A program made the translations under genes and the position numbers. The notes under the pieces are model-generated. The model ran no database searches and was not told where the DNA came from. It worked only from the letters and a program-made list of their open reading frames with translations. Positions 21,930-33,714 of a DNA stretch of 40,974 nucleotides are shown one piece after another. Every line of letters starts with the position of its first letter. The first letter of the stretch is position 1. The DNA comes from Chromera velia (taxonomy: Eukaryota > Sar > Chromeraceae): assembly GCA_018398765.1 (NCBI GenBank), contig JAHBMJ010002908.1:1-40974 (forward strand). Reading direction: 5' to 3'.

Positions 21930-23326
21930 TCAGTTAACTGACTTACCAAGATCTCCCCCTTCCCCCGACAACACAAGGGCCGAGGCTCCAATTCTCAACC
22001 TCTGAGCTGCTCTCGCTTCAAAAACAGCTTCCAACACTGCTGCTGCACGGATTCCTGCCCTTTTCACCTGCTGTTCCGTCAAATCGACCCATCTCTCTAC
22101 AGTCTGAGGTCCGATCTTTGATCCCGACGCGAGGCGAACACCCCCGGCCGTATAGATCTCGTCGCATGTCAGACGAATGGACTCTGCTGCCCACCTGTCT
22201 AATACTCCCAACCCTTTTTCCTTCCATTCATTCTGCTCATCGACAAATGTACTCATGTCTGCACTCGACACAGTCACCTTCCCCTGGTGCCCCCCTTCAC
22301 GGAGACGGAGACGGTCAACAAGAGAGACGTCCCAGAGGTCATACAGACTTGTCTCCTCGTCTGCTGCATGACGGATGGAACCGGGAGCAGGTGGCACTGT
22401 CAGTCGAATCTCTTGGCCGCACCCATCACCGTCAAAGCCGACGTGCAGGGGCTGGTGCAGATCGGCAATGAGGCCAAAGAGATACAGCAGAGAGTCCTTG
22501 TCTGTCAATCCCCAGTTCTTCAACCAGTAAGGGGGCTTTTCGGATGATAGGGCCGAGGAGGACGAGGCGGTGAGTTTGAGATAGAAAAACCGTGCGGCCT
22601 TCAGCAGACAGGCATTCTTTTCTTTCGGATTGACAGCAGGCGCATGGCGCTCTTCACAGTCGCCCCAATCCAGGGCACACCCCCAGTCCTTCTGTTTCTG
22701 GAAGTGCAGAGCCCCTGCCTCTGGGTGTTGGTCCTCAAGCTCGTGGGATCGGCTCGCGCTGTCCTGTAGGCTCCCTCCGTTCCTGCAACATATATACACA
22801 TGAACACGAACGTGAACCAGGAATAGTAAGTGTTGCTGCATGTCGGAAGCATGCTGAGTCAAAGAGCTGAGGCGACAATCGAAAGAACACCCGCAGAGAT
22901 GCGTTCTGTGCATGTTGATTCCAGACAGCACACCAAGTTGACCCCCCTGTGTGAATGCCACACGAGCCCCACAAGCAAGGGAACACCAAAGCCGCAGCTT
23001 TCGTGTAACCTGCCCATACGGGCCCCTCTTCCCCATGCGCCTTTCACGAGAGCTTCCCATTGTGCCCCATGACGTCCCAAATCATTTGACGTCTGCCCCT
23101 ACACGTGCTTCCCCTCAGATGTGAATTCAAATACTTTGTTGGGAGCGAGCATATCGACTCACAGGAACTTTTTCAGTTTGTGCCTCGTCTTTGCCGGCAG
23201 CACTCCCATTGTGACCTCTGCCATCCTCTCGTGTCCCTGGAAGTCCCAGCACTTCCCTCCAGGACAGCAGAAAGAAGCTAGAAGCAGAAGCAGCAGGGAG
23301 GGCCAAGCGTGGCGTGCCAGCACCAT
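21930..23326 (-). CDS. S1/P1-family secreted nuclease-like protein with altered zinc ligands
   Basis: Two exons on the minus strand, 23326-23163 and 22782-21930, join in phase and encode 338 residues. The ATG at 23326 opens a strong signal peptide (HAWPSLLLLLLASFCC). It is followed by CWDFQGH, which matches the Trp1/His6 N-terminus of S1/P1 nucleases. Later landmarks are GALHFQ (the His60 position), LIADLHQPLHVG and SLYDLWD. The usual HxxxDxHQPLH core reads G-L-I-A-D-L-H-Q-P-L-H, so its first His is Gly. The usual NLHxxWD reads SLYDLWD, with Tyr for His. The WxD ligand region reads SRSHELED. The protein has no acidic extension and no membrane anchor, unlike the plus-strand homologue at 9548-16139. 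It may be a distinct protist subfamily or have reduced catalysis; an unrecognised exon in the intron is possible. Family assignment is firm and activity is uncertain. Confidence 0.87.
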
Positions 23327-24045
23327 CTTCGAAGGAAACTGCAAAGACGTAGACGGCTCGTTCAAGCTCTTCAGCTCTTCGGCTGTAGGCAAAATTCAAT
23401 TGAATCAACGTAAACGACCTGAAGTCGGCTCTGCACACGCTGTAATAATATTTGTCTCTTTTGCCTCTTATCTTTCCTCTCGGTCTTTTGCCCTCGAGAA
23501 CCTGATGAAAACGATGTTTCTACCACGCCGTCTCCGCGATCCACCTGAAGCTATATATTAATATCATGGCGCGGTCATACTCAAGCGATCTCCCTTCAAT
23601 CCCCGTAATCCCTCTGCAACTACACGGACACGGTCATACATATTAATACCTGTCTGTAGACGGAGTTTCGCCCGGAAAGCTTGGCAGGATCGACCACTTG
23701 ACCTCGATCAGTTCTGCCATAGTTCTGCCGTATCATTTTGCCATGCACATTTACACATCTCCACACGAATTCCGGCCAGCAACGCGCGGAATCCGCGGGG
23801 CCCTCCGCGCGGGAGTCCGCGGGGCCGGGGGCCCGCCGGGTGCGTGGGCCACACATGCAGCGTCTGCTGGCATGCAGTCCGTATATCGATACAATGATTA
23901 ATTCGATCTCCATGCAGTCTCGCCACGTCTCCATGTCGCATTGAACTCACTCAGGGCACTGTTCTCCTTTCCTTTGTTGCCAGGATATGACTTGCCGCAG
24001 GCATAATCCGAGGAGGGAGATGAGTTATGGTTACTGGAATCTGTG
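23327..24045. other. Divergent intergenic region between nuclease-like and TyrRS genes
   Basis: The two genes are transcribed away from each other, so both promoters should lie here. A GC-rich patch at about 23775-23850 with repeated CCGCGGGGCC units stands out in otherwise balanced sequence. No TATA-like or other motif can be assigned with confidence. Confidence 0.5.
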
Positions 24046-25315
24046 ATGATGCGTCTGGACCTCGTGAATTTCGTCTGCGTCTGCGGCCTTGTGGGGTTCG
24101 CAGGTGCATTCCTTCTGTCCCCGTGTCCTTCAGCAAGTCCACGAAAAGGGAACCTTCTCTCCCAGAAGAGCAGATGCCAAGGAGAAGTTGCCTTGCACGC
24201 CACAGGAGACGGGGACTTTGCCTCCACTTACGATGTGCAGAGTCCATTTCTGTCGACAATGAAGGAACGGGGGTTCATTCAGAGAATCACGGATCCTGAC
24301 GGGTTGGATGAGCTCTTTCTGAATGAGACTAGAAGGAATGGGGAGCCTTTGAGGGCATACCTGGGCTTTGACGCGACTGCTGACAGTTTGCATGTGGGTA
24401 GCCTGATGCAGATAATGATTCTGCGGCATCTGCAGAAGTGCGGTCACAAGCCTGTGGTGTTGCTTGGGGGGGGGACTACAAAGATCGGCGACCCCTCTGG
24501 CAAGGACGAGTCCAGAAAGCTCTTGGATGATGCCACGATCCAGGCAAACATGGAGGGAATCGGCAGGGTGTTCAAAAAGTTTTTGAAGTTTGGAGACGGC
24601 CCAACCGATGCGGTTTTCGTGAATAACGCCGACTGGTTGTGTGAGCTGCGATACGTGGACTTTCTCCGCGAATTCGGTGCGAGTCTGTCGGTGAATGTGA
24701 TGATCAAGAGGGAGTCTGTGAAGCTGCGGTTAGAGAGAGAACAGCCCCTGACTTTCTTGGAATTCAATTACATGGTCATGCAGGTAAGGGGGGAGGGGGA
24801 AAGGGAAGGCGACGCGCGTTTTGTGGTTTTCACCCGTCCGGCCATCGTGCTCACGGTGCTAGGTTTCCTCACTCCTTGTGTCTTCTGCTCTTGTTGCACA
24901 ATCCCTTTGACTTCATAGCAGAGAAAGAAAGCGCGCGCTGACCTCAAGCGATGGTCATGTGTTCCTTTTTTGGTTTTTCTCTTTCTCTTTCTCTGCAGGG
25001 CTATGACTTTGTGGAACTCCACAAACGACAAGGAGTCCGTCTACAAATAGGGGGGTCTGATCAATGGGGGAATATCCTGACTGGGATTGAGATGGCAGGT
25101 CGGCACAGTGTGTCTCTTCCTCTCTACCTCCATGCTTCACATTTTTCCCCTTTCGGTTTGGTGTTTGCTTTTTGTGCAGAGGAGAGCCTTTTTTCCCTGG
25201 GCATCTCTGTGTGTGTTTTCCTGCTTTCGAGGGTGACAGAGAAAGAGGCTTTCGCGTCTTGTCCTGTGTCTTCGGTGCCTCCCCGTTTTCGCTCTCTTTC
25301 CTGTTTTTGTATGCA

Positions 25316-25355
<40 letters not shown>

Positions 25356-25375
25356 TGTGTGCGTGTGTATGTGTG

Positions 25376-25413
<38 letters not shown>

Positions 25414-26975
25414 AGTAGGGAGGAAGACAAAAGACAAGCTGTTCGGTATGACCGCACCCTTGATGACGACGTCGGACGGGAAGAAGATGGGGAAAACGGC
25501 TGCCGGGGCCGTGTGGCTGAATGAGGAACGGTTGGGCCCCGTTGACTATTGGCAGTTCTGGAGAAATACAGCAGATGCGGATGTGGTCAAGTCAGTCATG
25601 GCTTTCTCCGTTTGGTCCGTTTATCATTCTACCCGAGCCCCTCGATTTTTCCGCCGCCTCCGCCTCTTCGTTCAGTTCCCCTTCTCTTCTGTTTTCTATT
25701 TTCAAAGACTGTCCCTGGCTTCTCCCTTCTCCTCCGTGCAGGTTCCTCAAAATATTCACAGAAGTGCCAATGGAAAAAATAGAAGGTGAAATTTCGAAAT
25801 TGGAAGGGTCCGAACTGAATGCAGCCAAGGTCAGCAGCTCTCACGGTGTGTTGACATGCGAAAAGTCGGTGTTGATGAAAACCTTCGCATCAAAAGAGAC
25901 AGACCAGACTAGGCCAAAAGGGCTTAGTTTTCAGAGGCTCATGGAATTTGGAGAAGTCGAATTTCTTCTTTGGCTTTTGGGAAGCAAAATTATCTCTATC
26001 TAAAAGCAGACTACGATGTAGATGGGCACGTGACCGTAAGAAAATCCACTGGCAAGGCAAGGAGTTGTGTGCATCATTTGTTGTTTTGATTTGCAGGTCT
26101 AGCTGTCTGGCCCCGCCGGGGGATTCTTTCCCCGAACATTTGTTCTCGAACGCTCCGCTCTGGTTCTGCTGATTTGTTTGCTTTCGCCATGTTTCTAGAG
26201 GGTCGAAAGTCTTCGCAGTTTGCCTTCTCTCGGGCCCTTGCACGCTGGACACTCGGCATTCAGTTGTTTCTTCTCTTCTGTGCCTGCTTACCTGCCTTCC
26301 CCCTTCTTGTCTCTGTTAAGCCAATTTCAATTCCTCTTTGTGATTTTACCCTCGATCAATTTGCGCCCCCTTCCCCCCTTTTTTTTGTCATTTTCCGCTG
26401 CAGCGACTGCTGGCCGACGAAGCCACTGCTCTCCTCCATGGACGAGACAAACTGGAGGGAGTTCACAAAGCAGTTGACGCTCTCTTTGGGGCCTCCAGCG
26501 GCCCCTCCGACCTGTCCGCGCTGCCCTCTGTTCAGCTGAAGGCGGACGCTCTCGCTGAGGTCAGGTCAAGAGACTGTTGTACGCTTATCATCGCGTTCCA
26601 CTTGACGATATTTTTTGCCTCGCCAGCATGTGATGGTAAAGTACGGAGACACGTGAAAAAAGAATGTGCACAGAAACATGCCATGTTGTTGCATCACTGC
26701 ACGGACATCAATACTACATGCAACTTCACCTGATTGCTTCCTTTCGGCGTTTCTCTCCGCAGGCTCCATTGACCCAGCTTCTTGTGGACCTCGAACTTTG
26801 TCAGTCAAAGAGCGCTGCGCGAAAACTAATGGAAGGAGGGGGAATACGATTGAATGACAAGCAAGAGACGGACTGGAAACGAACTCTGACACTCGAGGAC
26901 TTTGATTCAGACGGACGCGCACGAATTTCATCAGGGCGAAAAAAGTTTGCTGTGGTAAATCTTGTGAAAGCGTGA
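24046..26975 (+). CDS. tyrS: Tyrosyl-tRNA synthetase, bacterial type, plastid-targeted
   Basis: The enzyme charges tRNA-Tyr with tyrosine. Exons are 24046-24783, 24999-25098, 25419-25590, 25742-25829, 26404-26559 and 26763-26975, in phase, giving 488 residues. The leader is a signal peptide ending GLVGFAGAF followed by a Ser/Lys/Arg-rich, acid-poor stretch. This is the bipartite signal of complex red-lineage plastids, with Phe just after the cleavage site. The catalytic domain begins near residue 70. It carries [15 protein letters not shown] (the HIGH-motif variant HVGS), [26 protein letters not shown] and the KMSKS-equivalent DGKKMGKT. The C-terminal exons encode an S4-like RNA-binding domain ([20 protein letters not shown]) and stop at TGA 26973-26975. 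Two ATGs, at 24046 and 24049, are adjacent; the first is used. Dual targeting to the mitochondrion cannot be judged from sequence. Confidence 0.96.
25318..25412. repeat. (TG)n microsatellite at a 3' splice site
   Basis: About 90 bases of TG repeats, with occasional TA or CG steps, end a few bases before the acceptor at 25417-25418 of the synthetase gene. They occupy the place of a polypyrimidine tract. Confidence 0.9.
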
Positions 26976-28048
26976 GGGAAGTCTTGCTGTCTCAAGCCCA
27001 CACAGGTGCCCCGAATAAGCCCGCCTATGTTCAGAAATTGAGAATCATGTATAGCTATCTATACGCGGCCAAACCACTAACAGAACTATTATTTTAAGTT
27101 TCTTAATCTAGCTCTTAATAAGTATTCTAGCCATTACTTGACTATTATTTTAAGTTTATATGCAATGAGTAGGATATAGGATAGGATTTACTATGTTCCG
27201 GGATCGAATTTTTGTGGTCCGCTGCTATAGATATCACCGCCATATTAGCTTCGATCTACCGATGTGGTTCTGCTCGATCTCTCTTGTTTGCCGGCCTAGT
27301 GTGTGTGTGTGTGTGAGAGAGAGAGAGAAAGAGTGTGTAAGGGCTCTACAAGCCCGCCAAGGATGTCCCTGCTGAGTCAGTGCTGACGGCCCGGTCACGG
27401 CCGTTGGCCGTCAATTAATTGAAGTAAAGATTGAAAGTATAATAATGGTTAGACTAGCTAGCTTGGCCATAAGACTATAACCTAGACTATAACAATACGA
27501 TATAGTTTAGGAATGAACATAGATGATAGATCAATCATATATTTTACTAATTAAATTCTAGGTTGCACTCTAGTTTACATTTCATACTACTCCAAAAAGG
27601 TTGAATTACAACGGTTTTGATTACTATATAAACAAGTTTTTTTTATTGATAATTGATTTATAGATTTTTTTAGGCAATTTGATGCAATTCATAACAATGA
27701 AATCTTTTTCATGTCTAGTTAATATGTTATAAAAATATTTAAAAATCTATATAAAAAATATTTTTATTTATATTGTATTGTATTTTATATAGACGACTGA
27801 GTCTTGTGATTCAATTTAAGCCTCAATTCTAAGGTCTGCTATTTTATGTACCGAAGTGGAAACAACATATAGAAGCATGTTTAGAACGCGACTCAAACCG
27901 ACGTTGAAACCGTGTAATCAACCACTTAATAGCAGGTACAAAGCAGAGTCATGCACGTCAAGCCACCATGCAACCGCAGTTACGTATTACTTAGTCTGGC
28001 TTGGAGTCTGGCTAGGAAGCTTTTCTTCCCTTCGCTCTCCCCAGTGCT
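26976..28048. other. AT-rich intergenic region
   Basis: No exon is supported. ACTATTATTTTAAGTTT occurs twice, near 27085 and 27141, and (GT)n/(GA)n occurs at about 27299-27330. It lies between convergent genes, so it should contain two 3' ends. Confidence 0.6.
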
Positions 28049-28796
28049 TCAAGTGGTAGATGTAAATGACCTTGCGACGCGACCAGCTGCACGGCTCTTT
28101 GCCATGAGCTCGCGGCGGAGAATCTCATAGTTCTTCATGTAATATGCTGCAAAGACGGGAGGCTCAGAGTCTTCAAATTCAATCTGATGCCTGACATGGT
28201 TTTCCAAACTTGGGCAAAAAGCAAATCGTACCTCTAGCCTGAAGGCGGTCTTTGATTCCGTCCTTTGTGCGAGACATTGCGCCCGATTTCATCTCAAAGC
28301 GGCGCTTTTGGTTGAGGAGGACGTTTCTGAAGTTCCCTACCGGTCTACTCTCGCCTGTTCATATGAATAATCGATATTCCCTCGCTTTGCTGGCCATCCG
28401 GCCATCTCAAAGCGACCGAACCTTCCGACGGAATCCGACCTTGGTGCACATATTTCTCATCGCCCCGAAATCGATATCGAAGGTGCGGACTCAATCGTCT
28501 GTACTCGCCGATATTGGCGTTGACCAGCATCAGCGTTCCGAGATCTTGGGGCTGCAGAACCAGATTGAGATCGACACCGATCGACACAGCTGCGACTCTG
28601 AAACCCTTGTTTCTTTGCCGCAGTTCAGGGTAATTCCCTTGCAAATTTGTGCAGCAAACTAGGCAGCAAAAGCAGGCTGAAGTGGGGTCACCTGAATTTT
28701 GGCGGAACTTGAAGCCTGGGATCTTGAAGTAGCTTCATTCCCCACTGCAACTTGAAGCAGAGTTGCAACTGTGAAGAGAAGTCCGAGTCTTCCCAT
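28049..28796 (-). CDS. Small basic secretory or targeted protein (middle exon uncertain)
   Basis: I do not recognise the family. Three minus-strand exons are supported: 28796-28692, 28354-28232 and 28146-28049. The first starts with ATG and encodes a signal-peptide-like leader (MGRLGLLFTVATLLQVAVG) plus a Ser-rich stretch. The second encodes a basic segment (NVLLNQKRRFEMKSG...TKDGIKDRLQAR). The third joins in phase and encodes YYMKNYEILRRELMAKSRAA to a TGA at 28049-28051. Between exons 1 and 2 at least one more exon is needed to reconcile phase. An open minus frame at about 28644-28345 (reading RNKGFRVAAVSIGVDLNLV) is a candidate, but its splice sites are unclear. The Lys/Arg-rich C-terminus suggests an RNA-binding or structural role, as inference only. 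Confidence 0.5.
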
Positions 28797-29656
28797 TGCG
28801 ACAGCAATGGCAACTCTCGGTTGGGTGACAGCCTCAGAGCCTCAGGATCGACCGTCTGCCCGACAGGGCTGCAAGCACGCGAACTCTTGTTGCAGCGGGC
28901 CCTCCTTCAACGGGGTTTCGAGCCTACAGCGTAAAGTATTTCAGCTATGCTTCTCTTCCGAGAGGGTGCAGATCTCGCCCTCCATGAGCGGCGGTGTTAG
29001 TATTGATATTGGAGCAGAAAGGACCTGAACGATCTTGCAGTCATATATATGTTTGATAAGCATTGTTGCACAGTTGCAACACTGTGAATGGACGTACACA
29101 ACGTACTGTGTTGCACGATACAAAGCTCGTGCTGCATTCTATGCATGCGCGCAAGGGCCGCGGGGCTCTGCATGAGCTAGGTAGAGTGCGCATGTTTTGT
29201 AAGTTTGTAAGTACCCCCCGCTACGCTTTCCGCGGGGACATGCAAAGGTAAGACGCATGCACTGAAGATCAACCGATATATACACGATCGAGTCGCTCTT
29301 AATTGAATTTCATGTGTTCACGAACATGCAGTTTCAGCTTCTCGATGGTGCATTTGCATGTCGGGAATATAAAGGCTGAAACTCCCAACCCCAGGGCTTG
29401 CGTACAGTGGCGCACGTGGCGGTCAGAACCGGTGATCATATTCTTGGACACCTGCATGGTTCAAGCATACCCTTGCTTAGACTTGTATCTTCCTGTCCAT
29501 TCCTGACTGTCTTACTGGCTTGCTGACGCACTGACTGGTGGACTAGCAAGCTCGATCAGCTCCTGACAGGTGAAAGATACACGGTCGATCGTGTCCAAAT
29601 ACAGATATAGGTACAATTGGACAATCGCGTAGGACTTTGCTACAGAGTGGAAAGAG
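28797..29656. other. Divergent intergenic region
   Basis: No convincing exon. This should hold the promoters of the minus gene starting at 28796 and the plus gene starting at 29657. A short GC-rich patch (about 29150-29240) has CCGCGGGG-type words like those at 23800. Confidence 0.5.
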
Positions 29657-32600
29657 ATGGAGATATCATCCGATGAAGAGGACACGAGGAAGAGGGCAAT
29701 TCTGGGAGAAAGCGACTCCGAAGATTCGCTTGACAGTGACACACGCAAGCAACGTCAGAAGAAAGCAGACAATCTGAAGGCAAACAATGCAGACAACATT
29801 CTTGATGCAGCCATGGCGCCTCAGCCGCAGCCCGTAAATCAAAAAGTCCGGACCGGCGCATCTTCCCGTCAGTGTGCTTATCCAACAGACTATGTATTAA
29901 TAATAGCTACGCAATCTGCACTCTACCGTGTCAACACTGAGCCAGCCATTTCCTCAGCCTGCCAGTGCTTCAGAAAGTTGCCATGCAGCTTTTGACTCTC
30001 TGGCAAAAGGATAGTAGGACATTTGATCAGCGAGGAGGCTGTAGCCGTGAACGTCCGCCATTCTATCTGTCTGTGGTATAATGTGAACGAGCAAGCAAGC
30101 TAGTCGAAAAGCTGCTGACCTGGTCAGTGACTAGGGGCAACAGGGTAAGGTTTCATATCAATTGCTTACGTGCAGACCAATCCAATTGGCTGGACTCCCT
30201 CGCGGCCATTTTCGATGTCACGAAATACCCTTGCTGTGTGCCGTTTGCGGACAACTCCAGCGACGTTGTGAATGCAAACGGGAACACGCGCGTGAAAGAA
30301 GGGCTCAATCTTGCAGCGTTTACTGGCCAAGGGATTGCGGGAGCCGACGACTCGGACTCCGATGCGTCTGCAGAAGCAGACCAAAAGTCAAAGGAGCCTC
30401 CGAAAATGGCGGCCCTCGTGCTGTGGAAAACAGACGTGAACCGGGTGAGCGCGGATTTAGTCCTCTCGTGGCCCCAGAAGGCGTACGCACTGCTGGAATG
30501 TTGCAGGTAAGAACACTCGTGCATGCGTTCACGTTTTTTGTGTGAATGCGTGAATGTTTACATTCTCTCTCCTGTGTGCTTGTGTTTGCGTGTGCTTGTG
30601 TGCGCAATGCGGTTTCACGTAGTATTCTGAGTTGGTCGCGTGGACAGATAGGTGCATCGCAAAACAGAGATCTAGAGACAAAAGACACAAACATACATCG
30701 ATTGGCAGTGAAGTGTGTGGATAAGGGAGCAGCGAGAGAGTCGGGGCGAAATCGTGCAAGCGGCACTTGCGTGTTTTTGACCACATGGTTCTGCCCTTGT
30801 GCATAGTTTTCGTATTAAGGTGTATAAGCGTGACTTTGACCAAGTCCTTTTCCACATCAGTCCTGCGTTTCTAATCACACTGTCTGCTCAGTTTCTGTCA
30901 GATTTCCGAATCTTTTGAGCGAGTTGGGAATACTAGTTGATGAGTAAATCCACAGGCCCACCCACCCATGCACCCACCCATGGAGAGTCCATCGATTGTC
31001 GCATCCCCAACTCCACCCCGACCCCCAAAGACATGGTCACAGTACACATACAGACGGAAACGCACAAATTTCTCTGCCTCTGCGTGCAGGGCGATAGAAA
31101 CAGGAAACAGACTAGATGAGCTCACCGTTGCTCAGGCTCTAGAGCACGCGTCGCAGCAACCGAAGGAAATCGACGTCGACGAAGCAATGAAACAACCCAA
31201 GTTTCAGATGCTGGTAGGTCTGATAGGAATGGAGCCGGCACTATAAGACAGTGGACCACAGTCCTTGTCCCTGAGAAAGTGTGTTGCAAGCCTCCAAGAG
31301 GTCAGGTTCGGCCGTCAGCCTGTCTTGTCGGAAACCTTCTTGCTCTCTGTGGGCTTCATTCACTAAGTCTGTATCTTTCTATCTCTTTCTCTTCCCGTCC
31401 GTGTCTTCCAAGTCTATCGAATTACTATCCCTAAGTGAATGCCTTCCTCTGTCTTCCTTGTGGCATCTCCGTGAGGTCTTGCAGGCTGTCGAAAGACGCA
31501 TCGAGGCTCGGCTACTTGCAGAGGCTCTTGCCGAGACGCTCTCCTTCTCCAGCGAGGAAGAGGATGGAAAGGTCAGAGAGAAGGAATTAAGAGGATTTGG
31601 CACCCAAAGCCTTCGGGTGATCGTTGTGGACAGAAAGTTGAATTCCAATGACAATGTCTGAAGATGCACATTCTGATGCGTTTTTCTCAGTTCATACAGT
31701 CGAGTCAATCTGGCTGCTGGCCTCTCTTCTTCCTTTCAGCTTCTCTTCTTCCTGTCTGCTCGTGTTCGGCTGGTCTGCCGTTTGTCTAAGAAACACCCTT
31801 CCACATCCGAATGTCTGATTGTCCTGTCGATGTCTTGGTAGCGTTGTCGTCTTGTCCCAGGCTGCCCAGACGCATGTACCATTGCCACACCCTGCCGGTC
31901 CCTCCATTTGATAAGAGGAAAAGACGAGACGAGACCGGAAAGAAAGCAACTTGAGAAAGGAAACCTCAGTGGGAGAACAATACTTTGAGGAAAGAAAAGA
32001 AGAAACGGTCATTTCCTCAGCACGCCTCATTCGCTCGTTTGTGCAGGTGCGCGGAGAAACGGGCTACTGCATCGTTATTCGCGGCCGCTCTGTGATGGTA
32101 GCTGCTCGGAAGAAAGGTGTGTCCGGTGCTCCGTCTGCTTTGTGCTTCGCCCCTCTTCTCTTCTCTTCTCTTCTCTTCATCCTCTTCGGAACAGAACTTG
32201 TTCTTCTTTGTTCGACATCGTCGCGCAAGCGCCTGTTTCTCCATGCATCTCTCTCTCTCTCTCTCTCTCTTTCTGTTTCTCTCTCTCTCTCTCTCTCTCT
32301 CTCCCTCTGTGTGTCTGTGTGTGTGTGTGCATGTGTGTGTGTGCGTGTGTGTGTGTGCGTGTGTGTGTGTGTGTGTGTATGTGTCCTTCAACGACTCTGA
32401 GTGTCCATCTAGTATATTATTTACCCGCCGCTTTCTTCCTTCTTCTCCGTGCAGGGGAGGTGATGGACCTGACTCTTGTGGACCCATCGGCCTCCGTTGG
32501 ACGGGGACCTGCCATTCTCGGATTCAGAAGGTCTCTTTCTCTCCCTCCGTGCGTGCGTGCAAAAAAAAAGCAGGCAAAACTCTAGAACAGAAATAGACAG

Positions 32601-33427
32601 ACTGTCGGAAAAACATGCTGGTAAGGCAGGCAGCAGACTCGCAAGCTGTAAGAGACGCAGAAAGCCCGGCAGGGTAACAGCAAGGTCGGAGCTCAGCGGG
32701 GAGAGAGGAAGAACAGATCAGATTTGTCGACACGCTAGACGCCTGCCTGCTCGATGGGGGGGATGCAGGTGGAGAATAGAGGAAGGTCAACTATTCAGAA
32801 ACCCATTTCATGAATAAGAGCAAAATTATGTGGAGATCATTTTCCTGCGGGTACCCATCGCTCTGTCTGCAGAGAAGCAGAGCTCACCGAGTACATCCAG
32901 CTGCTGTTCGAGAACGACACGCAGGTGGGATCGGAGTTTTTTTTTTTTCTGAGGACTGCACGAGTAAATGTAAGGACGCGAAGCGCAGAATGTGCCGACT
33001 CAAATCGATCTGATACGCAAGTCGCTCTCTTTTCCATCCCATCTTCCCTCTGTTTAGGTGATTCAGAACTGTGTGCGTCATATACAATGTAGTGATCTGA
33101 TACGCAGCCCGCTGTCCTGCGTAAGATATGTAATCGTGGTGCTTCCTGCTGCTCCGTATGCAGTCCAAAGCAAAGAAGGGGGAAAAGTTCCGATGCTACC
33201 AACTGCGAAGCCCGTATGGGTCGGTTCCCATTTATTCTAGCCGCACCACGTGTCTTTCTCTGATGTCGCCCTGCTCTTCTGGTTCTTCCCCCTTTCTCGT
33301 CTGTGTCCGTTTCGGATGAATCTTTTTGGATGCTCTAACTCTCACACACACCCTCAACCGAAGCGAGATGAAGGTGTATCAACTCTTTGTCTTTTATTCT
33401 TTCTTTCTTTCTTTCTTTCTTTCTTTT

Positions 33428-33458
<31 letters not shown>

Positions 33459-33563
33459 TTTCCTTCCTTCCTTCCTTCGTTCCTTCCTTTCTTCCTTCCT
33501 TCCTTTCTTTCTGTCTTTCTCTCTTTCTTTCTTTCTTTCTTTCTTTGTTTGTTTGTTTCTTTG

Positions 33564-33594
<31 letters not shown>

Positions 33595-33631
33595 TTCTCT
33601 TTTTCTCTCTTTCTCTCTTTCTCTCTTTCTC

Positions 33632-33664
<33 letters not shown>

Positions 33665-33678
33665 TTTCTCTCTTTCTC

Positions 33679-33714
<36 letters not shown>

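Noticed and set aside
28501-28640. Plus-strand exon near 28252-28662
   Set aside because: The acceptor-like CCGCAG at 28623 and the plus frame have no partners. The opposite strand carries in-phase exons with a start, donor, acceptor and stop.
30162-30545. Alternative 127-codon frame over the second exon of the 545-aa gene
   Set aside because: It does not rejoin in phase with flanking exons, whereas the frame reading SNWLDSLAAIFD joins on both sides.
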